Assembly: GCF_036327755.1 (NCBI RefSeq) | Contig: NZ_CP109596.1 | Location: 1,302,001-1,366,000 of the forward strand | Source of the DNA: Nocardia sp. NBC_01503 | GTDB taxonomy: Bacteria > Actinomycetota > Actinomycetes > Mycobacteriales > Mycobacteriaceae | Reading direction: 5' to 3' | Length of the DNA stretch: 64,000 bases | In this document: one piece after another, positions 9,294 to 17,992 of the stretch | How positions within the stretch are numbered: the stretch's first letter is position 1 | Layout: every line of letters starts with the position of its first letter | Notes under the pieces: generated by a model | Databases searched by the model: none | Seen by the model: only the letters and a program-made list of their open reading frames with translations | Told to the model about the DNA's origin: nothing | Program-made: the position numbers and the translations under genes

Positions 9294-9965
9294 ATGCCGA
9301 ATTATCCTGACGACGTGGCACTTCCGTATACACAACCCGAGCTCCCCGAGTACATGACCTGGGAGGAGCTCGGGCGACTTCCGGAAGAGATCGCGGAACA
9401 GATCGAGTTGTGGGACGGACGGGTGGTCTGGCTACGGCGCGGACCGTCCGAACACCAAACGTTCACGAATCTGCTGTGGAGCGGACTGCGCAAGTGCGCA
9501 CGTGACGCCTCGATACACCAGCCCGAAAACTGTTGGCGCGCTACGACGGAGACCAACGTCTTTCTGCATCCCACCGGTAAATCCGATTTTCTCACGCCAG
9601 ATTTCCTCGTCCACCGCTGCCTCGAATCCCCCTACCAGGATGTGCGCGCCACCGATGCCTCCGTGGTCGGCGAAGTCCTCTCGCCCTCGAATAAGCAATC
9701 CGATATGGACGCCAAACGAGGCCGCTACGCGAGCGCTGGAATCCCCTGGTACTGGGAGGTCACTCTGGCCGCGGAAACCAGCGCCATCGCGATGGTGCGC
9801 GTTTTCGGTCTCGAGACCGAGCCGGGGCCATTGCCCGACGGGGTTCACCCGCTTCGGACCACGAACTACCTGATCACCGGAGAGTGGACACCGGCCGACT
9901 CCGCGGGCATCGCGTTCGATTTCCCGTTCCCGATCCACATCCCCTGGACTGAGCTCGAATTCTGA
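9294..9965 (+). CDS. Uma2 family (PD-(D/E)XK-like) protein
   Basis: A 223-residue protein of the Uma2/DUF820 type: MTWEELGRLPEE at residues 19-30, then the characteristic VWLRRGPSEHQ, a PDFLVH strand (possible active-site Asp), VVGEVLSPSN (possible Glu) and DAKRGRYASAGIPWYWEV. These proteins are predicted restriction-like nucleases of uncertain role, are often multicopy in actinobacteria and cyanobacteria, and are sometimes linked to mobile DNA. GGAGG lies about 10 bases before the ATG. The genes on either side are housekeeping, so no system context is visible. Confidence 0.85.
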   Translation: MPNYPDDVALPYTQPELPEYMTWEELGRLPEEIAEQIELWDGRVVWLRRGPSEHQTFTNLLWSGLRKCARDASIHQPENCWRATTETNVFLHPTGKSDFLTPDFLVHRCLESPYQDVRATDASVVGEVLSPSNKQSDMDAKRGRYASAGIPWYWEVTLAAETSAIAMVRVFGLETEPGPLPDGVHPLRTTNYLITGEWTPADSAGIAFDFPFPIHIPWTELEF

Positions 9966-9971
9966 ACCGAA

Positions 9972-10202
9972 TCAGTCGTCGATCTCGAAGCGTTTGAAGC
10001 GGGAGGTGGCTCCGGCGGTGAGGGTGATCGAGGACTTCGGGACACCGAGGTGGGTGGCCAGGAGTGCTATGGCGGCCTTGTTGGCTTTGCCCTCCTGGGC
10101 GGGGGCGCGGACGTAGAGCTGGAGGGTGCCGTCTTCGAGGGTTTCCACCAGGGGGCCCTTTTTGCTGTTGGGTTTGATGGTGGCTCGGACCACGGTGGGC
10201 AT
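9972..10202 (-). CDS. DUF167 (YggU) family protein
   Basis: A 76-residue protein with the full DUF167 pattern: VRATIKPNSKKGPLVE, the central LYVRAPAQEGKANKAAIALLATHLGVPKSSITLTAGATSRFKRFEI. The structure is known for the family (YggU) but the function is not. The ATG is preceded by GAGGAG. It lies 45 bp downstream of dnaE2 on the same strand, so it probably shares the SOS-controlled transcript. Its stop faces that of the Uma2 gene only six bases away. Confidence 0.9.
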   Translation of the reverse strand: MPTVVRATIKPNSKKGPLVETLEDGTLQLYVRAPAQEGKANKAAIALLATHLGVPKSSITLTAGATSRFKRFEIDD

Positions 10203-10247
10203 GTGGCGGACTCCTCTCGAATTCGGTGTGGGTGAATTGTCCCGTGG

Positions 10248-13200
10248 TCAACGGAAGTCGCGGGAGCGACCCTCGATGCGGAGATTCATGCGCTGGAGGT
10301 GGTCGGCTACGACGGTGACCGCGCCTTCGGCGTTCTGGACTCGGCCTCGGATGAGCAGGGCGGGGGCGGATTGGGCGAGACGGCGGTAGCGGGCCCAGAG
10401 GCCCACCGAGCAGACGACGTTGACCATGCCGGTTTCATCTTCCAGGTTGAGGAAGGTTACGCCCGCGGCGGTGGCTGGACGTTGCCGATGAGTGACCGCG
10501 CCGCCCACCAGAACCCTTGTGCCATCCCGGATTCCGAGTAGGTGGGCGGCGGGGATCACGCCCAGGGCGTCGAGTCGGTTGCGGAGGAATTCGGTGGGGT
10601 AGCTGCCGGGAGAGACGCCGGTGGCCCAGACGTCGGCGGCGGCCAATTCCAGGGCGCTCATACCGGGCAGGGCGGGGGCGTCCACGGCCGCGCCCATACC
10701 GGGGAGGCGGTCGGGGCGTTCGCCCGCAGCGGCTCCGGCCGCCCACAGCGCCTCGCGGCGGGTACCGCCGAGACTGCCGATCGCCCCCGCGGTGGCGAGT
10801 GACTCCGCTTGCGGCACAGTCAACTCCACCCGGCCGGTGAGATCCAGGAAGGAGGTGTACGGACCGGCGGCACGGGCGGTGACGATCTGCTCGGCCAACT
10901 CCGTACCGATACCGCGCACCGAGGCCAGCCCCAATCGGATGCGCAGGCCCCGCCCCTCCAGGGTCGCCTCCGCCAGACTGTGATTGATATCCGGGCCGCG
11001 CACCACCACCCCGTGCCGCCGGGCATCGGCCACCAGCGATTGCGGCGAGTAGAAACCCATCGGCTGGGCGCGCAGCAGCCCCGCGCAGAACGCCGCCGGA
11101 TGATGCAGTTTGAACCAGGAGGAGTAGAACACCAGCGACGCGAAACTCTGCGAATGACTCTCCGGGAAGCCGAAATTCGCGAAGGCGTACACCTTCTCGT
11201 AGATGCGGTCGGCGATTTCACCGGTGATACCGTGCAGCTCACGCATACCGGTGTAGAAGCGGGCGCGCAGCCGCTCCATCTTCTCCGGGGAGCGTTTGGA
11301 GCCCATGGCGCGGCGCAGCTGATCGGCCTCGGCGGCGGTGAAACCGGCGATATCCACCGCCATCTGCATGAGCTGCTCCTGGAACAGCGGAATGCCGAGG
11401 GTGCGTTCGAGCGAATTCTCCAGTGCCGGATGGTCATAGGTGACCGCTTCGCGGCCGTTGCGGCGGCGGATATAGGGGTGCACCGACCCGCCCTGAATGG
11501 GTCCGGGGCGGATCAGCGCCACCTCCACCACCAGGTCGTAGAAGTTGCGCGGGCGCAATCGCGGCAGCGTCGCCATCTGCGCGCGGGATTCGACCTGGAA
11601 GACGCCGACCGAATCGGCGCGGCACAACATGTCGTACACCGCGGATTCGGTCAGATCCAGGCGATGCAGCTCCACGACCTCACCCTTGTGCTCGCGCACC
11701 AGATCGATCATGTAGTGCAGGGCGGACAGCATGCCGAGCCCGAGCAGATCGAACTTCACCAAACCCGCTGCGGCACAGTCGTCTTTATCCCATTGCAGGA
11801 CGCTGCGGCCGGGCATACGCGCCCATTCGGTAGGACAGACATCGGCGATGGGCCGATCACAGATCACCATGCCACCCGAGTGGATACCCAAATGTCTCGG
11901 CAGGCCCTCCAATTCACCGGCCAGCCCGAGCACATCGGCCGGTATATCGGTGTGCTCCTCCTCGGCGACACCGGTCCAGCGGCTCACCTGTTTACTCCAC
12001 GCGTCCTGCTGTCCGGGTGAGAATCCCAGTGCGCGTGCGGCATCGCGCACCGCGGAGCGGCCACGGTAGGTGATCACATTGGCGACCTGCGCGGCGTATT
12101 CGCGCCCGTACCTGGTGTAGACGTGCTGGATCGCCTCCTCCCGCCGATCCGATTCGATATCCACATCGATATCGGGCGGGCCGTCCCGCTCCGGCGACAG
12201 GAACCGCTCGAACAGCAGTTTGTTCGCGACCGGATCCACATTAGTGATGCCGATGGCGTAGCAGACCGCCGAATTCGCGGCCGAACCCCGCCCCTGACAC
12301 AGAATGTCGTTGGTGTGACAGAAGCTGACGATATCGTGCACCACCAGGAAGTAACCCGGAAACTTCAGCCGCGCAATCACTTCCAGCTCATGGTCGAGCT
12401 GCTGATACGCCTTCGGATTACCCGCGCGCGGTCCGTAGCGGCGCGCCGCGCCGCGCATGGTGAGCTCGCGCAGCCAGGAGTCCTCGTCATACCCTTCGGG
12501 TACATCGAACGGCGGCAACTGCGGTGCGATCAACCGCAGATCGAAGGCGCACTCCCGGGCCAGTGCGGCGGCATTGGCGACCGCGCGCGGATGCGCGGCG
12601 AACAATCGCGCCATCTCGGCCCCGGAGCGCAGATGCGCCCCACCGGTCGGCGGCAGCCAGCCCGCCATCTCGTCCAGACTGGAGCGCGCGCGAACGGCGG
12701 CCAGGGCCATGGCCCGCCGCCGCTGCGGTGGTGCGGCGAAATGTGCTCCGGTGGTTGCCAATACCGGCAATCCGAGCCGATCCGCGAGCGCGATGAGCCG
12801 CGTGTTGCGCTCATCGTCCTCCGGAATCCCATGGTGGGTCAGCTCCACACTCACATGTTCGTGCCCGAACCGCTCGACCAATTCCCGCAGCGCACCCTCG
12901 GCCGCCGCATCGCCCTGCGTAAGCGCCTGTCGCACAGTCCCTTTCCGGCACCCGGTGAGCACATGCCAATGCCCGCCCGCCGCCGCGGTCAGCCGATCCA
13001 GGTCGTACCGCAGAATCCCCTTCTCCCCCGCCGCCATATGCGCCGCCGCCATCTCCCGCGACAACCGGCGATACCCCTCCTGCCCGCGTGCCAGGATGAG
13101 CAGATGCGGCCCGACCGGATCCGGCGCACCGGTGCGCGGGGCGGAATCCAACCACGCGCCTTCACCGAAAGCGCTCGCGCCCTTGCCGATTCGGCTACCG

Positions 13201-13739
13201 CCGGCCCCTGCACTCCGCCCCGCGACGGCTCCGCTCTTACCACTGCCGCCGGTTCGGCCCGTAACCTCGGCGAACGTCTCGGCGACCGGGTCGGAATCCC
13301 CGCGCCTGCCTCGTCCCCGCACGCCTCGCGGCGCCAGGTGCGCACTCGCGCGGGCGGCGGTGCCGAGGGAGAGCTCCGCGCCGAAGACGGTGGGCATACC
13401 CCATTCGCGGGCGGCTTCGGCGAAGCGCACCACGCCGTAGAAGCCGTCGTGGTCGGTGAGGGCGAGCGCCTCGAGTCCGAGTCGGACCGCCTCCTCGACC
13501 AACTCCTCGGGAGGACTCGCGCCGTCGAGGAAGCTGTAGGCGGAGTGGGTGTGCAGCTCCGCGTAGGGGACGGTGGGGCCTTCGACGCGGGCGAGAGCCC
13601 CGGCCTCGTACTTCTCACGTTTGCGGGACCAGGCGGGACTGTCGCCGCCGTCGCCCTCGACGCGCCGGGCGGGGTCGGGGCGGCCGGAGAGCACGCGCTC
13701 CAGCTCCGCCCAGGTAGGCGGACCGTTATGCCAGCCCAC
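10248..13739 (-). CDS. dnaE2: Error-prone DNA polymerase DnaE2
   Basis: Alpha subunit of the damage-inducible C-family polymerase that, with ImuA' and ImuB, performs mutagenic translesion synthesis. The PHP domain begins at about residue 58 (ELHTHSAYSFLDG, then TDHDGFYG at about 95-102). The polymerase active-site motif PPDIDVDIE is at about 521-529, preceded by CQGRGSAANS, with the helix-hairpin-helix and OB domains near the C-terminus. At 1163 residues it is longer than usual, because a Gly/Arg/Ser-rich insert occupies about residues 130-208 in the PHP domain. The start codon follows AAGGAGGGG, and an SOS box lies upstream. Confidence 0.95.
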   Translation of the reverse strand: MGWHNGPPTWAELERVLSGRPDPARRVEGDGGDSPAWSRKREKYEAGALARVEGPTVPYAELHTHSAYSFLDGASPPEELVEEAVRLGLEALALTDHDGFYGVVRFAEAAREWGMPTVFGAELSLGTAARASAHLAPRGVRGRGRRGDSDPVAETFAEVTGRTGGSGKSGAVAGRSAGAGGSRIGKGASAFGEGAWLDSAPRTGAPDPVGPHLLILARGQEGYRRLSREMAAAHMAAGEKGILRYDLDRLTAAAGGHWHVLTGCRKGTVRQALTQGDAAAEGALRELVERFGHEHVSVELTHHGIPEDDERNTRLIALADRLGLPVLATTGAHFAAPPQRRRAMALAAVRARSSLDEMAGWLPPTGGAHLRSGAEMARLFAAHPRAVANAAALARECAFDLRLIAPQLPPFDVPEGYDEDSWLRELTMRGAARRYGPRAGNPKAYQQLDHELEVIARLKFPGYFLVVHDIVSFCHTNDILCQGRGSAANSAVCYAIGITNVDPVANKLLFERFLSPERDGPPDIDVDIESDRREEAIQHVYTRYGREYAAQVANVITYRGRSAVRDAARALGFSPGQQDAWSKQVSRWTGVAEEEHTDIPADVLGLAGELEGLPRHLGIHSGGMVICDRPIADVCPTEWARMPGRSVLQWDKDDCAAAGLVKFDLLGLGMLSALHYMIDLVREHKGEVVELHRLDLTESAVYDMLCRADSVGVFQVESRAQMATLPRLRPRNFYDLVVEVALIRPGPIQGGSVHPYIRRRNGREAVTYDHPALENSLERTLGIPLFQEQLMQMAVDIAGFTAAEADQLRRAMGSKRSPEKMERLRARFYTGMRELHGITGEIADRIYEKVYAFANFGFPESHSQSFASLVFYSSWFKLHHPAAFCAGLLRAQPMGFYSPQSLVADARRHGVVVRGPDINHSLAEATLEGRGLRIRLGLASVRGIGTELAEQIVTARAAGPYTSFLDLTGRVELTVPQAESLATAGAIGSLGGTRREALWAAGAAAGERPDRLPGMGAAVDAPALPGMSALELAAADVWATGVSPGSYPTEFLRNRLDALGVIPAAHLLGIRDGTRVLVGGAVTHRQRPATAAGVTFLNLEDETGMVNVVCSVGLWARYRRLAQSAPALLIRGRVQNAEGAVTVVADHLQRMNLRIEGRSRDFR

Positions 13740-13771
13740 GACCCCTCCTTCACCTCGATCGACACGGTGAA

Positions 13772-13787
13772 TCGAACATACATTCGA
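13772..13787. promoter_or_regulatory. LexA (SOS) box of dnaE2
   Basis: TCGAACATACATTCGA is a near-perfect copy of the actinobacterial SOS box (TCGAAC-N4-GTTCGA), 32 bp upstream of the dnaE2 start. It places dnaE2, and probably the downstream DUF167 gene, under LexA control. Confidence 0.9.
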
Positions 13788-13878
13788 TCTTTCTCGGCAG
13801 TATAGGAGATCCGACCGAACGGTCTATAAAAAGCCACCCCCGGCGCGCACGGGGATTCACCGCCCACTCCTGGCACCG

Positions 13879-13900
13879 GAACTTACTTTGGAGTAAGTTC
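13879..13900. promoter_or_regulatory. Perfect 9-bp inverted repeat upstream of the SDR gene
   Basis: GAACTTACT, a 4-nt spacer (TTGG), then AGTAAGTTC. The arms are exact. It lies 30 bp before the SDR start codon, where an operator would sit. The layout is TetR-like, but no regulator gene is adjacent and the sequence differs from the dyad at 4508. Confidence 0.7.
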
Positions 13901-13929
13901 TAGACACTTCGATCTGCAAGGGAGCAGTG

Positions 13930-14901
13930 ATGACCGATACCTCGGGTTACCTGGCCCGTCGGCGCGCCCGCCGCGACCTGACCGGCAAGCACATTGTCAT
14001 TACCGGCGCGTCCTCCGGCATCGGCCGCTCGGCAGCCGTGGCCGCCGCCGACAAGGGCGCGGTCGTACTCCTACTCGCGCGCCGCGGCGAGGAGCTCGCC
14101 GCCGTGGTCGACGAGATCAAGGCCGCGGGCGGCCAGGCGCACGGTTACCAGTGCGATGTCACCGACGCCGATTCGGTGGACGCCGTGATCACGCTCATCC
14201 TGGCGCAGCACGGCCATGTCGACATGCTGGTCAACAATGCCGGCCGCTCCATCCGCCGCGCCGTGCACCGCTCCACCGATCGCATGCACGATTTCGAACG
14301 GACCATGGCGGTCAACTACTTCGGCGCGGTGCGCATGACCCTGGCCCTGCTGCCGCAGATGCGCGAGCGCAAGTTCGGGCACATCGTGAACATCTCCAGC
14401 GCGGGCGTCCAGGTCGCCACGCCGCGCTTCGCCGCCTACCTGGCGAGCAAGGCCGCACTGGATAAGTTCGCCGAGGTGACCGCGGCCGAAATGTTCTCCG
14501 ACAACATCACTTTCACCACCATCCACATGCCCCTGGTGCGCACCCCGATGATTACGCCGAGCGGCGATCAGGGCGCCTCCACCCAGTCACCGGAGTGGGC
14601 GGCCGCGACCATTGTGCGCGCGCTCAGCGAACGCCCGCGCCGCATCGATGTACCACTGGGGACCATCGCCGAATACGGCACCCTCATCGCGCCCGGCATC
14701 AAGGAGCGGGTGCTGCACCGCTACTACCGGGCCATCCCGGATTCGCCCGCGGCCAAGGGCGAAACGGTCGTCGAGCCGGAGACCGAGGCGGTGGATATCG
14801 TGGTGCCACAACGCCATCAGCGTTCGACCCCGCCCGCACTGCGCGTAACCCGGACCGCACTGCGCCGTGCCGCGCGACTGGTGCCCGGCACGCACTGGTA
14901 A
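13930..14901 (+). CDS. Short-chain dehydrogenase/reductase
   Basis: NAD(P)-dependent oxidoreductase of the classical SDR family. The cofactor motif TGASSGIG is at residues 25-32, NNAG at about 102-105, NISS (catalytic Ser) at about 154-157, and YLASK (catalytic Tyr and Lys) at 170-174. A C-terminal extension of about 90 residues goes beyond the catalytic core and ends in a basic stretch, as in larger mycobacterial SDRs thought to act on lipids. ATG 13930 has GGAG five bases upstream, and GTG 13927 is the alternative. The 22-bp palindrome just upstream suggests specific repression. The substrate is unknown. Confidence 0.88.
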   Translation: MTDTSGYLARRRARRDLTGKHIVITGASSGIGRSAAVAAADKGAVVLLLARRGEELAAVVDEIKAAGGQAHGYQCDVTDADSVDAVITLILAQHGHVDMLVNNAGRSIRRAVHRSTDRMHDFERTMAVNYFGAVRMTLALLPQMRERKFGHIVNISSAGVQVATPRFAAYLASKAALDKFAEVTAAEMFSDNITFTTIHMPLVRTPMITPSGDQGASTQSPEWAAATIVRALSERPRRIDVPLGTIAEYGTLIAPGIKERVLHRYYRAIPDSPAAKGETVVEPETEAVDIVVPQRHQRSTPPALRVTRTALRRAARLVPGTHW

Positions 14902-14939
14902 ACCCACGGCAACCCGAAAACTCCGAATCAATTCCCCGA

Positions 14940-14975
14940 CAACGCCTTCCGGACCCTGAAGCGTGGAAGGCGTTG
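14940..14975 (+). terminator. Terminator of the SDR gene
   Basis: An 11-bp perfect stem, CAACGCCTTCC (14940-14950) and GGAAGGCGTTG (14965-14975), with a 14-nt loop, starts 39 bases after the stop codon and is followed by TCATC. Confidence 0.65.
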
Positions 14976-15074
14976 TCATCGGCACACTTCCGCGCGCGCA
15001 GATGCGACGGACACGCTAACGTCACGATCGAAAACACGTTGGTTTCTGTTTAATCGAAGGTGGGGGCAACTCAC

Positions 15075-16238
15075 GTGACGCACGAAGTGGTCGAGAAGAT
15101 CCAGGCACTGCTACCGGAGCTGCGCGAACGCGCGCAGGAGACCGAGGATCAGGGCCAGGTCTCCGAAGCCAGCATCAAGGCGCTGCAGGACACCGGATTC
15201 TTCAAGCTCATGCAACCCATCCAATGGGGCGGGTACGCGGCCGAGCCCGTGGTCCTGTACGACTGCGTCCGCCTGCTCGCGAGCGCCTGCTCCTCCACCG
15301 GCTGGGTGGCCAGCATTGTGGGCGTGCACAATTGGCATCTCGCGCTCTTCGATCAGCAGGCGCAGCAGGATGTCTGGGGCGCGGACACCGAGGTGCGGAT
15401 CAGCTCCTCGTACGCGCCGATGGGGTCGGGCACCAAGGTCGAGGGCGGCTATATCGTCAAGGGCTCCTGGGCCTTCTCCTCCGGCAGCGCGCACGCGGAC
15501 TGGGCCTTCGTCGGCGGTCTGGTGATGATCGACGGCAATCCGGCCGACTTCGGCACCTTCCTGATTCCGCGCGCCGAGTACACCATCGACGAGACCTGGA
15601 ATGTGATCGGCTTGTCCGGAACCGGCTCCAACACCATCGTGGTGGAGGATGTGTTCGTACCCGAACACCGGTTCCTGTCGTTCCTGGTCATGAACGAATT
15701 CGCTGCCCCCGGTGCGAAAGTCAATACCGAACCGCTGTACCGGATGCCATGGGGCACCATCATGCCCACCACCATCTCCGCCCCCGTGGTGGGTATGGCG
15801 CAGGGCGCGTACGCCGCGTTCGTCGAACATCAGGGCAAGCGGGTGCGCGCGGCCTTCCTCGGTGAGAACGCCAAGGACGACCCGTTCATCAAGGTGCGGG
15901 TGGCCGAGGCCGCCAGCGATATCGACGCCGCCTGGCGTCAGCTCGTGGGCAATCTGCAGGCCGAATGGGAACTGGTGCTGGCCGGTCAGGACATCCCGAT
16001 GGATCTGCGCATGGCCGCCCGCCGCGACCAGGTCCGCGCCACCCAGCGCTCGGTCGGCGCCATCGATCAGCTCTTCGCCGCCTCGGGCGCCACCGCACTG
16101 GTGAAAGGCACTCCGCTGCAGCGCTTCTGGCGGGACGCGCACGCCGCCCGCGTGCACGCCACCAATGACGCCGAACGCGCCTACGTCATGTTCGGTGACC
16201 ACACCTTCGGCCTGCCCGGAGTCCCCGGCATGGTGTGA
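15075..16238 (+). CDS. HsaA-like flavin-dependent monooxygenase (oxygenase component)
   Basis: Acyl-CoA-dehydrogenase-fold (group D) flavoprotein. It reads very much like HsaA, which hydroxylates the A-ring phenol of the cholesterol intermediate 3-HSA: STGWVASIVGVHNWHLALFD at about residues 77-96, RISSSYAPMGSG, GLSGTGSNTIVVEDVFVPEHRFLS, VEHQGKRVRAAF and AEAASDIDAAWRQL. At 387 residues its length matches. GTG 15075 has a strong GGTGGGGG about nine bases upstream. HsaA needs a separate flavin reductase (HsaB), and none is in the window. The gene stands alone next to an SDR, so a paralogue acting on another phenolic or steroid substrate is likely. Confidence 0.82.
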   Translation: MTHEVVEKIQALLPELRERAQETEDQGQVSEASIKALQDTGFFKLMQPIQWGGYAAEPVVLYDCVRLLASACSSTGWVASIVGVHNWHLALFDQQAQQDVWGADTEVRISSSYAPMGSGTKVEGGYIVKGSWAFSSGSAHADWAFVGGLVMIDGNPADFGTFLIPRAEYTIDETWNVIGLSGTGSNTIVVEDVFVPEHRFLSFLVMNEFAAPGAKVNTEPLYRMPWGTIMPTTISAPVVGMAQGAYAAFVEHQGKRVRAAFLGENAKDDPFIKVRVAEAASDIDAAWRQLVGNLQAEWELVLAGQDIPMDLRMAARRDQVRATQRSVGAIDQLFAASGATALVKGTPLQRFWRDAHAARVHATNDAERAYVMFGDHTFGLPGVPGMV

Positions 16239-16250
16239 TCACGGACATCC

Positions 16251-16282
16251 GCTCCGCCGAGCCCCGAAATGCTCGGCGGAGC
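16251..16282 (+). terminator. Terminator of the HsaA-like gene
   Basis: A 12-bp perfect stem, GCTCCGCCGAGC and GCTCGGCGGAGC, with an 8-nt loop starts 13 bases after the stop codon. Confidence 0.7.
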
Positions 16283-16382
16283 CCCGGCGGCCGACGCCAC
16301 ACCGGTGTGCTGGCGGAGGAAAGGCATAACCCGCCCGCCGGTGGATTCCGCACTGCGTGACGCGCTCACCCCGCGGTAGCGC

Positions 16383-17354
16383 TCAGTCCAGCGGCCGGAC
16401 CTGATCCGCGACCACGGCGGTGGCGGGTTTGGGCCCGGCCCCACAGCTGGCCTGGCGCGGGGCGTAGGCGACGGTGCGGGCGGTGACCAGCCAGCGGCGG
16501 CCGTCACGATGGGTGACGGTGGCCGCGCCCGCGCAGGTGGCGGGCTCTTTCGCGGTGGCACTGTCGATTTCGGTGGGTTCGACGGTGAGATCGTCCACGC
16601 GTACCGCCGCGTCGGAGTCACCGGCGGCCGGTTGGACGGCAGCTGCCGTATAGATCTCATCGCTGATCAACTGGCGGACCGCGACCTCCGCCACCTGCTC
16701 GACCGGGGTATAACAGCCGCGACCGCGGAAACCGGTCAGCGAGACCTCACCCCGATCGGCGGCGGCGACCATCGCCAGCGCCGAATCCGCCCGCAGGCGA
16801 CCGTAGGTCAGGCCGGAGGGCAGCTGGATCACCGCGGGCGCGAAGCGGTGCCCGCCGGTGTGCGAGCACTCCCACACCCGATCGGGGTACCGCTCGGCCA
16901 GGGTCGCGGCAATGGGGCGGCCGAGCAGCGCACAGCACTGGTCGCGTTTACCGTGCGCGCACACCAGGATCAGCGGATCATCCACGCGCACACCGATTCC
17001 CGGTGCGGGACCGTTCAACAGATGCAGATCCAGGTCCAGCAGTTCTTTGAGATCGGTGATCTCGAAGCGCTCGCACCAGGACCCTTGTGGTCGTGAACTG
17101 GCGATGAGAACCGTTCGCACACCGTTGAATTCATTGCGCCCGGGTCGCCGGATGAGCGTCGGCCGCACCTGCGCGGCCTTGGTGCGGGCGGCCAGATCGG
17201 CGGTGATCTCCGGACCCAGCACCTCATCGCCGATCACATCGCGTCCCCACGCGCCGGGTTGTTCGACGCACAGCCAGCCGGTGATCCGCGTCGCGCTGCC
17301 GGGGAGCGGAACCTCCAGTGCGGCAGCCGAACACGACAGGCCCTCGAAGGTCAT
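16383..17354 (-). CDS. Sucrase/ferredoxin-like family protein
   Basis: A 323-residue protein matching the Suc_Fer-like family (thioredoxin-like, ferredoxin-type). The diagnostic region is LILVCAHGKRDQCCALLGRP, then VWECSHTGGHRFAPAVIQLP and LTYGRL. The cysteines C-X7-CC and the later C and H residues are the likely [2Fe-2S] ligands. The C-terminal third (after about residue 220) is less conserved. The frame extends to 17819, but that part lies inside the upstream gene, and the ATG at 17354 overlaps its stop (ATGA), which marks the true start and translational coupling. The reaction is unknown. Confidence 0.82.
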   Translation of the reverse strand: MTFEGLSCSAAALEVPLPGSATRITGWLCVEQPGAWGRDVIGDEVLGPEITADLAARTKAAQVRPTLIRRPGRNEFNGVRTVLIASSRPQGSWCERFEITDLKELLDLDLHLLNGPAPGIGVRVDDPLILVCAHGKRDQCCALLGRPIAATLAERYPDRVWECSHTGGHRFAPAVIQLPSGLTYGRLRADSALAMVAAADRGEVSLTGFRGRGCYTPVEQVAEVAVRQLISDEIYTAAAVQPAAGDSDAAVRVDDLTVEPTEIDSATAKEPATCAGAATVTHRDGRRWLVTARTVAYAPRQASCGAGPKPATAVVADQVRPLD

Positions 17355-17911
17355 AGCGGCTGTCCGTCGGCGAGTTTGCGAATCAACTGCTCCAGTCGGC
17401 GCGCCCGGGTCTCCGGGCGGACGGCGCTGCCCAGGTGGTAGCCGACGGCGATCCGCGATTGCATGGGCAGGGTTTCGAAGAAGGCCGCCGCCTCCGGATG
17501 CCGGGCCAGCGCGGCGAGGAAATCCTCCGGCAGCTCGCGACCGGAGGCGTTCTCCCAGCGGCCGTCCGCCTTGGCGCGGTCGATCTCGGCCTGCCCGGCC
17601 GGATGCATGAGGCCCTGTTCGATCAGTTCGGCGACCAAGCCCTGATTGCGCTGTGACCAGGGGCTGCGACGGCGGCGCGGGGTGAATCCGACGAGATAGA
17701 ACTCCTCGTCCAGCGGCCGCGCCTGTCCGTCGATCCAGCCGAAGCACAGCGCCTGACGCAGTGCGGCGGAGTGTTCCAGCGCGAGGTAGCCGGAGCCCTT
17801 CTTGGCAAATTTCAACCAAATACCGTCCACGGCGGCGTGATTGGCCGCCAGCCAGTCCCGAAACGACTGCTCATCGGTGAAGAACAGGGTAGGACGCTCG
17901 AGTGCGGACAC
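17351..17911 (-). CDS. YdeI/OmpD-associated family protein
   Basis: A 186-residue protein of the YdeI type: FRDWLAANHAAVDGIWLKFAKKGSG at residues 15-40, ALCFGWIDGQARPLDE, the basic RRRRSPWSQRN, and the C-terminal LPEDFLAALARHPEAAAFFETLP. Its function is not established. The GTG at 17911 is preceded by TACAGT and a six-base gap with no Shine-Dalgarno, the leaderless pattern of this genome. Its stop overlaps the sucrase/ferredoxin-like gene by four bases, so the two form an operon. Confidence 0.85.
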   Translation of the reverse strand: MSALERPTLFFTDEQSFRDWLAANHAAVDGIWLKFAKKGSGYLALEHSAALRQALCFGWIDGQARPLDEEFYLVGFTPRRRRSPWSQRNQGLVAELIEQGLMHPAGQAEIDRAKADGRWENASGRELPEDFLAALARHPEAAAFFETLPMQSRIAVGYHLGSAVRPETRARRLEQLIRKLADGQPL

Positions 17912-17992
17912 CGTCTAACTGTAGATTCCGCCCGAACCGCCGGTGTTCGGTGCCCGGAAAACGCAATATGTCCGATTGCTCGGAAGATGTCG

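Noticed and set aside
9294..9965. Uma2 protein as part of a restriction or defence island
   Set aside because: Neighbours are a tRNA methyltransferase, DUF167 and dnaE2. No methyltransferase, toxin or integrase is nearby.
10809..12020. 403-codon plus-strand ORF, and a similar one at 12123-13805
   Set aside because: Both lie opposite dnaE2, whose domains are complete. There are no recognisable motifs.
16383..17819. Extension of the sucrase/ferredoxin-like gene to 478 codons
   Set aside because: The extra N-terminal part lies inside the YdeI gene in another frame. The ATGA overlap at 17351-17354 marks the real start.
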